A model generated the notes under the pieces. The model did not search any database and was not told where the DNA came from. It was given only the letters and a program-made list of their open reading frames with translations. Below are positions 37,148 through 50,509 of a DNA stretch of 64,000 bases, in pieces (positions within the stretch are counted from its first letter, which is position 1; every line of letters starts with the position of its first letter). A program made the position numbers and the translations under genes. The stretch comes from Salminus brasiliensis (lineage: Eukaryota > Chordata > Actinopteri > Characiformes > Bryconidae), in NCBI RefSeq assembly GCF_030463535.1, contig NC_132894.1, positions 12,171,933 to 12,235,932 of the forward strand. Reading direction: 5' to 3'.

Positions 37148-37180
<33 letters not shown>
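37015..37180. repeat. (TG)n microsatellites
   Basis: Two TG runs, about 37016-37033 and 37149-37180, separated by unique sequence. Confidence 0.85.
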
Positions 37181-37183
<3 letters not shown>

Positions 37184-37989
37184 ATGCATGTGTGAGTTTA
37201 GTGTGTGTGCTGAGAGCAGGGATATCAGGCTGGAATGCTGCTGACCATCAGCAAGCCCTAGACAAAAGCAAAGAATAGCCGACCACCATCCACATAATGC
37301 GGCCCCACCTAACCTCATAGGGCCTTTAGCCACCAACAATGGCAACAAGAACGCTAAGGCCTCAGTTAGATTAGCATTGAAAAACACTCTGGTTGCAGTA
37401 GAGCTAGGACTGGATAAGGTCAAAAATCTCATCCACTGTATATTTTTCCAGATCATTGGAAATAATTTTGTGTATTTTCTAAATATAAATGCAATAAAAT
37501 AATGTCTGAATTGTATTGTAAATTCTGAAAATATCAAAAAGATTCAGCAGATTCAGCTATTCAGAATATGGAATACATTTTATGCCATATTCCATTTAAA
37601 AAGGAAAACTGAAATATGTAAACATACAATTTAATCCACTGCTGCAGTCAACAGCAAAAGTTGGAAAATGAACTCTTCACAGAGCGTTATCCTGACAGTG
37701 TGCTGTCGTTGCTGTATACATTGGCAGAGTTTTTCCTTCAATGCTCCACTGAATAACATCACCTAATCATTAGCCTAGTGTTACATTGTAAACAGACCAT
37801 TAAACAAGCCGCTTTTGCTACTGTGTCCGTCAGTAAATCGTAGTCAATACAGTCTTTGAATTGTATGGTTTAACATATCAGGACATGATAACAACAATAA
37901 AAGACATCTGATTCTGAAAAAAATAGGCCAAAATGCAGAAGCAGTGAGAGAAATCAAAAGCCATTGTTTCAGTGATCATCAGCAAGTAG

Positions 37990-38460
37990 AAGTTTTGATA
38001 TGGGCTTTTTTTACAGCCACGGGACCTGGGCACCTTGCAGTCATTGAGTCAGCTATGAACTCCACTGTATACCAAAGTTTTCTGGTGTCAAATGTGAGTC
38101 CATCTATCCAACAGATAAAGCTTCACTAACATCGGGTCATGCAAAAGTATGATGATCCCAAACACACCAGCAAATCTACCACAGATTGGCTAAAAAAAGA
38201 GGAAAATCAAGGTGTTGCAATGGCCCAGAGCTAAACCCAAAGGCCAGACCTAAATCTTACTGTTAGGCTGTAGCAGGACCTTAAGAGAGCTGTGCATAAA
38301 GAAATGCCCAGAAACCTCAATGAACTGAAGCAATGTTGTTAAAAGCAGGCCATAATTCTTCTAGAATGATAAACTATGGACTAATAAAGTTATTGGTGTT
38401 AAAGGTGACTCATGGGGATTCATGGGGTGTACTTAGTTTTGCCATACATAGCTTTTCCAT
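37990..38460 (+). mobile_element. Tc1-like transposase fossil
   Basis: The plus-strand frames, with stops and shifts, give GPGHLAVIESAMNSTVYQ, then DDPKHTSKSTTDWLKK, then QRPDLN and DLKRAVHKEMPRNLNELKQ. These are in the order of a Tc1 transposase (usual forms DNDPKHTSK, SPDLNPIE and DLKRAV). Several stops show that it is dead. Terminal repeats were not found. Confidence 0.85.
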
Positions 38461-39055
38461 TTTGGCTTAATTTTTTTATCTGTTGTGTTTTGTTCATTTG
38501 AGGTTTTCTTTACCTAATTTTAGGACCTGCGGAGGACCTGCTGAAGTCCTGATACATAAAACCACATAATTTAAAGAGGTATACTTTTTGTTTTTTAAAA
38601 TGGCTGTATGTAAATGATCATCATTAATCTCCATATTGTGACTCTTTCCCAAATCAAACGGGGGTAGTAGAGACTACAGTCAGCAATAACACTCCTAATC
38701 ACTTACATGCGAATGAGAGGTCTAAACTGCAAATGTGTTCAGAATTCTGACATCACAACCTTGCACTGATTATGCACCTTATTTTCCATATATTGACTGA
38801 TTCACTCTATGAATTGTGAAATGTGGAAACACTAACAGTTTACATGGGTCATTATACTCATTTAAACAGGCGTTTAATTGATCTGGGCCCTTCACAAGAC
38901 TGTATAAAAGAGGACAAGAAACACTCGACACACTTCTTTAAAGCACATCACATTTTAATATCTCATTTCAAACTCGTTCTACAGCACTTTTAAGTCGGTA
39001 AGAAAGCAGACCTTCACAACTGACAAAGCACAGAGCAGTGGCAGTGGGAGCACAT

Positions 39056-39103
<48 letters not shown>

Positions 39104-39106
39104 ACG
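39056..39106. repeat. (CA)n microsatellite
   Basis: CA/CG-interrupted dinucleotide run. A (GGA)8-9 run follows at about 39297-39322. Confidence 0.9.
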
Positions 39107-39654
39107 CAAATGCACACTCATTCCCCAGGGTACGAGAGGTTCGTCCTTCAGTGAAAGAACAAAGGAAGTGACCTTGTCCACGCTCTCAGGACGTCCAACC
39201 CCTTCACTGATCATGCTTCTAGACACTATGATCAATACATCTATCTTACTGACATTATGGAAGAAGGTAGGGGAGGCTTTGACTACAGGGGGGACGAGGA
39301 GGAGGAGGAGGAGGAGGAGGAGACATCACCCAACATGAATATGGATATGTAGATATATGATGGATATAGCTATAAAAGGCATGCACATTTACAAAGAGAA
39401 AGGCCCGGCCAGAGGCGGCCGGGCTACAAGGCATTCGGGGCTGTGGAACACGTTGGAACTGGAATGTTAGTACTGACAAACAGTAGGGGGCGGTGCAGAG
39501 CAGAAGTCTGAGGTAACCGTAATTGCTCACAGTGCTGTGCTAGTCAGGGCGATGGTAGGGGAAGCCCGGGTTCACCGCTTTGGGTCATTTTTGCTCGTCT
39601 GCCGTAGCAGCTGGGGGTTTAAAGCGTTGCCTTGGGTAATTTACTCCATTTTCT

Positions 39655-40956
39655 ACTTCGCCCAAATGTAGTCGATCAGCTGACACCTTCATTCATTTTT
39701 TGCCCTGGAGCTAAGTGGCTAATGTAGCTAACAAGGAATTGAACCTTGAGCATCTCAGTTTGCTAGCAGTGTGGAAAAGCCAGCTAGATCACCACATTGG
39801 CCTCAAACAGGTCAAGTGATTAAAAAAATAATAATAAATGTAGCGATTTACCCTGTTGGGTATCGTCTGATCTCAAATCGATCTTTGATTTTCCTGGACG
39901 ATACAGCCAATTTACGTAAAAAGTCATGTAAAGTCAAACCACTCCAGACTGATAACTGTTTTCGCCTACATTAAAAATCTGTTTAGAATCATATAACACA
40001 ATTTAATGAATTTTCCTGATCCCAGATTATTGGTGGCCAGTGTAGCGTACTGGGTAACACCACTGCCTTCCCTCTGGCAGCCTAGGGTTCAATTTGATGG
40101 CCAGGCAAGCACTCTGGCTACAACAAACTCCAAAAGAGGCATTGGAGCCAGACTCTTTATCCCTACATTCGTCGACCTGTAACAGGATTCACATGTAAGT
40201 CGCTCTGGATAATAACGTTACTTTAGAAAGATGCCCTTCCTTTATGTGTGAAATTGCTGATTTGGTGTTGTGAAAGTGTAAGGAGTTCACATAAGTGTTG
40301 TTAATGTGCTATGCTAGGCAGATGCCTTCTCGATTTCGACCATGACTGCGGTGTTTATCCATTAAACATATTTTTTTATATCTTATCTCAAATGCCAGCC
40401 ATCGCCTCTTTTCAACCTGCCACCGTTGCAGCATTGCCTGGCAGTCGTCACGAAAGGAAAGCATCGGGTCCCCAGCATCAGCTAACAGACGTCTGTGCCA
40501 GTCAACATTGCTTAAGAGAAGCCATCTACCAACCCGAGGAAAGCGCTATCAGCTAATTGCAGCCATTGTGGTAGTGCATTAGACCACCGAGCCACTCTGA
40601 GCCCTGGCTTTGTTACCTTCTGAGAACCACATCTCACTGCTATCAGGCTAATGTCCATTTCTGGAGCCTCCGACAGCAGTAAAAGCAAGATATCGGATGT
40701 GGATCGGCTTCAAATAGTTAGTAACCTGCTCATTAAAATGTGCCTGGACTGGCGTAACTGCGAAGAGCTTCCATGTTTGTTTTCAAGGAGTTTCCCGCTC
40801 GCATCGATACCAACAAGTGTTACGAACATGGCCTTAAGTAATCTACATGATGCTAATTACTGTGCGCAATGCTAATTTGTTTACGCCATATTAGCCTCCC
40901 AGCTCTAGTAAAAAAGTAACAAAGTTTTGGCTGATCGACTACATTTGGGCTTCGAG
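39655..40956. repeat. Imperfect inverted repeat, arms about 1.2 kb apart
   Basis: The left arm at 39655-39735 begins cttcgcccaaatgtagtcga. The right arm, read in reverse from 40956, begins cgaagcccaaatgtagtcga. The match is almost perfect for about 25 bp and continues at lower identity for about 50 bp more. The interior holds a SINE (40031-40225) and a second possible tRNA-like head on the minus strand near 40560-40606 (tggctcggtggtctaatgc). Confidence 0.6.
40031..40225 (+). mobile_element. tRNA-derived SINE, old copy
   Basis: The head is gtggccagtgtagcgtactg, the decayed B-box region is gggttcaatttgat, and the tail is taagtcgctctggataataa, the same tail as the SINE at 12710-12912. Many substitutions indicate an older insertion. 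Confidence 0.75.
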
Positions 40957-42199
40957 GAACTTTTTTGAGGCCATATCGGGCATTTCAGGGCGTGGGTAAG
41001 CAGCAGTCAAGATTAGGACTTCCAAATAGCCACGCAAGCTACGCTAATGCTGCATCACACCCATGGCAAAAATAAAAAATAAAAACAACAACAACAACAA
41101 CATGCGTCTTTGTGAATGGGACAGGAGGTCTCGTGGTTCGTATGGACACACAAAGGGGTTTCCACTAGCTCTGTCCACCCTTGGCTCTCTTTCGGAACTA
41201 TTCTAGCCACAAGGCACACACCAAAGATTCCCCGCGGAAATCTTCCCAGATTAAGTGCAGTTATACAGACGAGATTACTGCTAATGCCGTTGTGTTCTGA
41301 AAGGAATGCACACATGCTCGCTCACTCAGACACACACACATCGCACTTCGCACGGACACACACCAACACGCACACGCCACTACCAAGCAGTCCCGAACAT
41401 ATTACCTCCAGACTAAGGTGGCAGTGCCACTGAAAAAGCACAAAGCAATTTCATGATTCTAAATAAAAACAGGTTAGCTAGTAGTGAGGCTCACTATCTG
41501 TTCACCATGAATAAATGAATGACATTAGGCAAATTATTAGGGAAACAAATTGACCTTGTTGTTAGCACACATGCTTAAAGTAAAAAAAAATGCAGACGTG
41601 AGATGTTCTCAGGGTAAATCTTATACACTTGAATAGTAAGTGATGCTATCTGTAGCTACTGCGAGGCTGGGCTGGCTGAACAACAACAAAATAAAAATGC
41701 ATTTAAAAAAAAAAAAAGAACCAGTTGCATGATCTATTAGCACCACGAGAATCCTTAATGCAGTCCGCCGCTGTAATACACCTAAACCAGCACTTCTTGC
41801 ACTAAAATCAACGTCTTTAACTAATAGAAACACACCAGGCCGAAAATTAGCAGCAGGCATCATTCGACTTGTTTACGCAGCCCCTTTCCTTATGATTCCA
41901 GATTTGCAGGCGTACACAAGCTACCTCAAACTATTTGATGAGTCTGTATTCGAATATTGAAATCACTATTGGAGGATTTGGTTTGGGAAGATTTAGAAAG
42001 TGTACAAGCCAACAGGCTAGACAGGGAAACGCCATTTTAATGGCTAGCAGAATTGTTTGTACTTCTGAATAAGTATGTGTATTATACTGCACTTTGCAAC
42101 TCTGCAAAATGAGCACCTAAGCATTAGCCTGCTGCCCTGAGCACACTGTTGGAGTGGAAACACGGTGGAAATACTGCTCATACAGCAATAAAGCTTTAT
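40957..42199. other. Intergenic, no gene seen
   Basis: Contains a short (aac)n run near 41086-41101 and CA-rich sequence near 41325-41390. No supported gene. Confidence 0.5.
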
Positions 42200-43210
42200 T
42201 GCTAATGTGGCTAGCTAACTGCTCTAGCTGGTGTTAGCTAGACGTGAACTCCTCTAGCTCATGTTAGTTAGATTTTAACTCCTCTAGCCGATGTTAGCTA
42301 CGCTAGCTGATGTTGGCTACATGTAAACTGCACTAGCTGATGTTAGCTCGATGTTAGCTATGCTAGCTGATGTTAGCTACATGTAAACTGCTCTAGCTGA
42401 TGTTAGCTAGGTGTTAACTACGCTAGCTGATGTTAGCTAGCTGTAAACTGCTCTAGCTGATGTTAGCTAGGTGTTAACTACGCTAGCTGATGTTAGCTAG
42501 GTGTTAACTACGCTAGCTGATGTTAGCTAGATGTAAACTGTTCTAGCTGATCTTAGCTAGATGTTTACTGTTCTAGCTGATGTTAGCTAGATGTTTACTG
42601 TTCTAGCTGATGTTAGCTAGGTGTTAACTACGCTAGCTGATGTTAGCTAGATGTTAACTGCTCTAACTGATGTTAGCTAGCTGTAAACTGCTCTAGCTGA
42701 TCTTAGCTAGATGTTTACTGTTCTAGCTGATGTTAGCTAGATGTTTACTGTTCTAGCTGATGTTAGCTAGATGTTTACTGTTCTAGCTGATGTTAGCTAG
42801 GTGTTAACTACGCTAGCTGATGTTAGCTAGATGTTAACTGCTTTAACTGATGTTAGCTAGATGTTAACTGCTCTAACTGATGTTAGATAGATGTTAACTG
42901 CTCTAACTGATGTTAGCTAGCTGTAAACTGCTCTAGCTGATCTTAGCTAGATGTTTACTGTTCTAGCTGATGTTAGCTAGATGTTTACTGTTCTAGCTGA
43001 TGTTAGCTAGGTGTTAACTACGCTAGCTGATGTTAACTAGATGTTAACTGCTTTAACTGATGTTAGCTAGCTGTAAACTGTTCTAGCTGATGTTAGCTAG
43101 ATGTTTACTGTTCTAGCTGATGTTAGCTAGATGTTTACTGTTCTAGCTGATGTTAGCTCCTTTAACTGATGTTAGCAAGATGTTAACTACTCCAGCTGAT
43201 GTTATCTAGG
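42200..43210. repeat. 30-bp minisatellite, about 33 copies
   Basis: Tandem 30-bp units of the form ctagctgatgttagctag followed by rtgtwaactryk. At least four unit variants (gtgttaacta, atgtttactg, ctgtaaactg, atgttaactg) occur in a partly repeated order, showing expansion by multi-unit blocks. Edges decay gradually. Non-coding. Confidence 0.95.
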
Positions 43211-44842
43211 TTCAGTAGGAGTGAAAATACTTTTCTCTGGCAAACTACCATGTTTGCACTAAGGAGAAACTGCTTCATCCGCATCCATTGCATCCATTGC
43301 AGCAGCTCATCTGAAGAGGCAGCCTCCATTACTTTATTAAATAATGAAACCTATGTTTTTCTAAATGAGTCACTGTAATATCTTCGCTTCTTAACACCAG
43401 AGCTATCAACTAAATATAAAACTTTAACCCGATCTTAATCCCTAAACCCTTCCTTGTGATTCACCTGAAAGCCGTTCATTATTTCTACTTTAAAAGAAGT
43501 AGAAAGGCCCAGCTTTAGTAAGGATTGCACACGTTTCTTGAGATAGTTCAGTCCGCTTTTGACCAGTCTACCATGAACTAAAGCTCACTTTAGTTCACTG
43601 CAGCATTTTATCTTCTGTTCCAGATTAATAACTCAGATTGAGATCTGGTGAGGTCTGCGGATCAGTCAAAGCTCCCAGTGTTCCATCCCATCTGTTGAAC
43701 CAGCCACTTTCATCCTGAAGTGGGCTAAAATGGACAGGATGCTCGAGAGCATGGAGCAGTCTTTACTTGGCAGGATTCTGAAGTCATTAAGGTAAGGGGA
43801 TGCGTAACCGCAAGTGTTGCGGCAGAAATGATGCATGTGACTTATTTACTCTTCGGCCGATAGTTTCTTGTTCATCTTGTTTACGGTTTTAACTGTGTTC
43901 TACTTTTTGGCATGCAGATATTTCGTGTAATGTTACCTACCAGACCAAGACTACATGGTGATGAAATTCCCTTTAAGAATTCTGCGACACCGCATAATCA
44001 GTGACTAGCAGTTTCCGAGCCATTCGAAAGTGGGCGTGTGAGTGCATGGGATAGTGCATGTTAAATTTACCATCTCACACATCTTTATAATCGAGGCTGA
44101 ACGGACTGAATGAACTTGGATGATGCTGACTCGCGTAAATGAGGGTTCTTGCATAGGTTTTGGCTCCAGCAAATCGGGAATTTCTCGCTGCGGATGGCTC
44201 TGCCTGAGAGGAGACCGAAGGCAGTGTAAATTGGCACAGTGTGCCACCCTGGACTGACAGCAGAGCCACCTCGCTTTACAACCAGCTTTCTACCCCAGGC
44301 TGTTTGAATACGCAAAACTTACAATCCACATAATACATAGGGAAGTCCTTTAACGGGCCATCCATACAAAAAAGGGCTCAGCGGGGTTAAAAGGTGCTAA
44401 GGATACTGACTGAGAAAAAAAAATTAAATACTGAATGCAAAGAAATCAAAGCAGAGAGGAAGAGAAATCATATTTCCTCAGTCCGACTTTTCAATATGAA
44501 AGACTGTTCTCTTTAATACTGGTTACTCCTTAATTATGTCTCGGAATATAGAGGACCACTGTCTGTTGGGCTTGAAGGAAAGTGTCCAAACAGACAGAGA
44601 ATGGAGAGTTAACCTAACTGAGGGAAGTGTGTGTGTGTGTGTTTGTGAGTGCAGGCATGTGTGTGTGTGTTTGTGAATGGTGAATGTGGTTGGGAAGGAT
44701 TGGTCATATAAAAGGAGGTGAGGAAGTGCAGTGCTGTGCCGCCTAAGTGTGTTTCTTTTGGTTGCTCTCTTTTTTTGTGTTGCTGCCTGAGACAGGTCAG
44801 AAGTGGTTCACTATTTTAAACAGCAGCACCATCACTAAAAGT

Positions 44843-44902
<60 letters not shown>

Positions 44903-45828
44903 CTTACATGCCGCACTGCAAATGTGAACTCAAATGACCTGTAAGCTTCCCCACCATTGACAATCCATTGCAAGGACTATTCCAGTTTAGTATTCATATG
45001 GCGTATGGTTCCAGAGTCCCACATTACTTTTCTTTTAATCCTCGTTTCGGAAGTAGCAGGAAAATGTCTTTTTCTCACAGCTTAGGCAGTCCCTTTTCAC
45101 AATTTCACAATGAGATGATAGTTCTTCCCCCCTAAAGTTCTCTTTTAGGAGAAAGACAAAAAAAAAAAAAAAAAAAAAAAAAGCATTAGCGGGGCAAGAG
45201 AGCACTTCACACACCATGCTTCTGCAAAAAATAAAAATAAAAAATGAGGGAGCTTGAGAAGGTAAAATAAAATAAATATATTTAAAAAATAAATGACTCA
45301 TATATATTATATAGATACAGAGATATCAGAGTCCTTCATATGGAAAGGTAAGACTACAAAAATCCATGAATGCGCAAGAGGTGAAAGCTGGAAAACTGGG
45401 GTTTGTCGAGCGATGCTTGGCAAATTTTACGCGAGAGTAAAAAAAAATGAGTTATAATAATAATAATAATAATAATAATGAAAAAAAGCAAAACACTTCA
45501 TCTGCAAAAAAAAGTGTGTTAACAGGCTCCACTCGTTTGAGAGCATTCGTTTCAGTCACAAAACCAAAACAAAGAAAGATACGGAGGAAGGAGGAAACAA
45601 TACAAAGAGAAAAATAGAAAAATTTCAAAAAAAAAAAAAAAAAAAAAAAGGAAATTATGAAAAAGGGTACAAATGAAGTAAGAAAACAACAGCTTCCTAT
45701 CAAAAGATACAAGATGTTTTCTCTCCTCTCGTTTTGCGTCGGTGTCGGTTTGTCTGCGTGGTGTCAGGGTGCACCATTCTGAGCGTCAAGTTCCAACAAC
45801 CCCACCTTTATGGGAGCGTCCCCTCAGC
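43211..45828 (-). other. Region downstream of palm, including its 3' UTR
   Basis: The palm 3' UTR must begin at 45828 and run left, but its end is not clear. Holds A-runs at about 45158-45182 and 45629-45650, an (AAT)n run near 45453-45479, and (CA)n at 44850-44897. No other gene is seen. Confidence 0.5.
44850..44897. repeat. (CA)n microsatellite
   Basis: About 23 CA units. Confidence 0.95.
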
Positions 45829-48800
45829 TCACATGATGGAGCAGCATTTGCACGGCTGCTTCTCCTTGCCTTTGACCTCGGCTGCGATGGGCTCTGGCTC
45901 TACGGCGTCCTCGGATGCCTCCTGTACTTTGACCGGCTCGGCCGGACCTCCGTTGGGGGGAGCCTCCTGCTCCTCCTTGGCTTCGCTCTGAGCGCTCTTA
46001 TTTTCTCCATCCTCGATAACCACCAGCTCAGCCTTTACAGTGGTGCTTTCCAGCCCCAGGACTTTCTTCGTCTCATCCTCGTCCTCCACGTTCTGGTAGC
46101 CCATGAACACCATGGTGACCGGGTTCTCTGTGCTGGCCTCCTTTACCTCCTCCTGTGGGACAGTGGCTGCTGGCTTGGCTTCAACCCCTGTGATCTCCAT
46201 AATGGGCGTGTGCCCACTGTCTTCTGGTCCTGTCTCAGTTTCGTTTTTCTCCGCCTCTCTTTTGGGTGTGGCTCCGTCACCCTCGCTCATGGTGATCTCG
46301 TCAGCCTTGTGGATAAGCTCCTCCACTTCGGATGAGCTGAGCTGGTGTACGCCGTTGGCCACTGCGCCCACCTCGTGCACCACTGCAAAAGACAGCAAAA
46401 GGGGACAGGGAGAGTTATAAAGGGCACCCTGGATGTTTGGTAAAACTTCATTCGTACCCTTCACTGTAAGGCTGCCATAATAGTAGACACTGCAGTTAGA
46501 GGTGCAGCTACTCATCTATGGCTTCTACTGCATATTAGCAAACTAATATTGCTAATGTAAACCACCAGTCAATTTATAAAGACCTAGTGTTTTACTGGTG
46601 GCCAGTTTCAGATGGTCCAAGTTGGCCTTTGATGGTCATGACAATTGGCAATCTGTTTGTTCATGCCAGTAGTCCAGCTACACAATCAGTCAGCTCAATC
46701 CTGGTCCAGGAGATTTCATTGACAGCATTTGGCTGAAGTGTATATCCAGAGTGACTGTACATCTCGCCAAAACACTCTTATTGGTGCAGCATCATGCGCT
46801 CGCCTGTCTGAGGCTTATTATGCTTTTACCAAGTCAATGGCCACCAGTGGAAGGATGGTAACTGTGGTAATAGTAGACTTAGTAGTTCAGATCTAACACA
46901 GCTAGCTGTATTATTCAAATACCCCTAAAGTGTTACAGGGTTTTATTAGTCCAGGACTAAGATTGGGTACAACTGAGCATCAAACTTGAAAGAAAATATA
47001 CCCTAAGCTTGTCTACCACCTACAAGGTGGCTTTAAGCAGGGAAGCTAATGTAATGGCTAAGGCATCCAATGAAATATTGTGCAGTTCTTACTGTAAAGA
47101 AAATTAATAGTATTATTAATAGTAAATAAATGAACTGCTTTTTTAACAGAATAATGTCTTTATGAATTATTTTCCTTAGGATTGTTTGATTCACCATAAA
47201 ACACTAGTAAAGGATTATCAAACCAGTTGTGGTAAACTCTAAAGTCTTTAACTTTTTGGAAACGTTTTGAAATGACGTCCGGGGCGTCATTCCCAGCTCC
47301 GTCATCCAACTTCTGAAGTAAATGGAACGCAACATAAGTTTTAGGCTAAGAGTAACAGATGGAATCAAATCTTACAAAATTATGACAGCCTTACGGTAAA
47401 GTGAATGAACATCGTATTCAACAGCCACCAAAGGAAGACGGCAATTGTGGGAGGAAACAGTTCACTTCACTTGCTGAAAGTAGACACTTGGTTGTCCAAG
47501 TGTCTGCCAGAGGCTGTGGCAAGCTTAGCATACAGAGCAAAGGGGCTAAGCGGGGTGAACACATCAAAGGATCAGAACCAGGGTTAGCATTAGCAACTAG
47601 CAGGATTAGCAGGTCTGTAGGGGTGGAGGGTGCCTATATTTCATTTGGATTTATGTGAAAGTTTTTAAGACACAAAATCACTGTGCGTTATCTTAAAAAC
47701 TTAATGCACCTAAATGATCCCCATAAGAAATAAGAACCAGACAAGTGCTATCTGAGGTAGCTGTGAGCACATGGTGCTAAAATCAAAATCCAAAAGGTGT
47801 GAAGGGCAGGAAAGCTCCAAGCTGGGTGGAGGTGCACGTCATGCCTACAAACTAGCCATGAAGTTCACTTCAAGGGGCAAATGATAATGCTGTAAAAAGC
47901 ACACCAAAATGAATTATTTGGATCTCAAAATGAAAGGAGTTCTAGGGATATTAGAATGACAACAAAGAATTCCAAGAGTCGCCATGGCTCAGCAAAGCCA
48001 TGCTAAACTGAAGTTTCCCTTTACGAGAAGCTGCCATTTGGGTCCATTTTGACCCTTTCAAATGACTGGACTGGGCAAATGCTTCTTTTGCTTTTTGTCA
48101 AAGCTTGATTCCACAGAGTAAACTATTAAACTATTCCTCCTTAGGCTGTTGTTTTTCACTTATACTCCTTCTTCCGAATGTAAGCTTTAAGATGAACAAG
48201 TTTACAAGGATGTTTTACAGTTGCACTTCTCGTAAAGAAGCCTTGTAACTAAAGCAGCCTGACGTTATGTCCTCCTGCACCAGTCACCTTTCTGTTCATC
48301 CTCATACACTTTGACCCCCTGCTGAGAGAGGTCTTTGGGGAGCAGTGTGTTGGTGGACAAGACTTTGGTCTCGCCTGTGGCCAGGTCCTTCTCAACAGTG
48401 ATCTCTACGGAGTACATCGCTGGGCAGCCAACAAGAGAAGAGATTAACATCCTGCAAAAGGGGGGCGCTCTCATTCTCGCAAAAGCAAGCAGTCAGTCAT
48501 GCACTCACTGTGTAAACCCTTGAATAGCTGCTGGGAGCTAATCAAAGATGATCAGAATAGATCACTGCACACAAACCAACATGGTTTGATGTGAAATGCT
48601 CAGATCTAGAGAGACTTATCAAGACAGAACTGTTCATAGTGATGCAGATTAAAACTCTGTATTATCTGTAGAAATAATTATAAATGTTGCCTGAGGTCAC
48701 AGATAGTAGCTGCGTTCCAAAGCCTAGGCTGCAGCCAAGGTTGGGCAGGTCCTTGGTAGGACTGTCTTATGAAAACTCCTTCTCAGTAGCCTACTGGTCA

Positions 48801-50230
48801 CACAAATGGAACAGTCTAGCTAAGCTGCGTGGTGACATCAGTGAAAAGGTCCCACCCTCTTAAAAAAATTGTTTTTTCATTTAATCACGAGAATTATAAT
48901 TATAAAAACTAAATAAATTAACAAAACAAACTCTGTTCCGGCGCTTTCCTTTTGTGCCATTTCTGCCATGCTGTTTTTCCTTTTTTCCCCCCTGTATTGT
49001 GCAAAGAATTGTGGGTAACCGAGGGCCAGGAAGGATACATCAGTGGTGTCCTCCAAATTGCTCTAAATATGAGCTACATTTTTGAGTTGTATACGAAGAG
49101 TCCTTCATTGTGGAACAGTCTTCAACAATGTAGTGAACGAGACATGCAGCCTACTTTGGCTAAAGCCTAGGCTTTGGAACGCAGCTATTGTTTTATAATA
49201 AGCTGGATACTATTATTTTAATATTATCCAGCTTATTTTATTTAATAAATTATAATATATATTTTTTTAATCTATGAAATTGTGTAGGGGTACATACAAG
49301 GTGTAAAGCTAAATAGAAATACTTATTTTTACCACTATTAATTAAACCAAGAAGAAACATTCAATCTCACTGATTTTAATAATGATAATAAAGAATGGCT
49401 ATATTGTCTTGCATATATTGCAACAAGGGTTCTTTTCTCCACCACTGTAGAGAAATCTGACGGGATAAGGTTCTCTACTATAACCCCTTCAACCCTCCGT
49501 AATCTCCGTACAGCTGGTCTACCACAATGCCATTTGTTAGAAGTGCTATATAAATCAACTTGGGTACCCCTGGTATAGATGATGCAGAACAGAATTCCCT
49601 ATAACCCTAAACATAATAAATAGGATACCAACCTTGGCTCTTAAGAACACTGCATAAATTACAATTGCATTTATTTTATATGGCAGAGATTCAGTTAGTC
49701 ACAGATTAGTGGTTGCTTTGAATACTTCTGCTTGACTGAAAGATTAGATTTCACTCTCAGTCACAGTGCAAGACTGAGCTGATTAACAACAAAGCCATTT
49801 TTTCCACTGCCTTTCTTCTCATGTTCACCAAAGGTGCCACTGATTCTGGGGGGCAGTGTTTAGTGTAATGCGTATCCCTGTGGTTATTATGGACAGTGTT
49901 GTAATATAGGATTAGGTCACAGGAAGATAAATGTTGTGTAGACGGCAATCATGACTTCAATTACAGAGCTGCCAGTGGCCCATTTTCCAAAGGTTATGTA
50001 GTTAAGTATTGTGTCCTGCGAGTCGCATGCTGCCATGGCGACAGCTAAGCGAGCAGCACCAAGGTTACCTTTCATTGGAGCGCGGCTGCCATGGCAACCT
50101 CATCTTTTCGGAAAGAATCTCTGCCTAAAAATAACTTTTCTAATGATTCCCTTTCTGCTCTTCAAACTCTTGTGTTTGTAAGCGAGGGACGGTTCGATAT
50201 AAGAGCAAGACTGCACTGACTGGACACACC

Positions 50231-50271
<41 letters not shown>

Positions 50272-50433
50272 ATACACACACATACACACACATACACACA
50301 CAGACAAAGGCTTGAAAGAGAGAGAGAATTAGCACACACAATATTAGATAAAATACACACGATTAGAAGTTGTTCATGGAGGGCAGGTTTTTTAGAGCCT
50401 AAAACATTTCAGCATATAAACACATAATTAAAG

Positions 50434-50509
<76 letters not shown>

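Noticed and set aside
36814-37278. 154-codon frame
   Set aside because: Open partly because of TG repeats (VCVCVC runs); no recognisable domain.
45742-46335. 197-codon plus-strand frame
   Set aside because: Antisense shadow of the last palm exon.
46590-46852. Possible MITE with ends like actggtggcca
   Set aside because: Only about 11 bp of inverted match and no target duplication.
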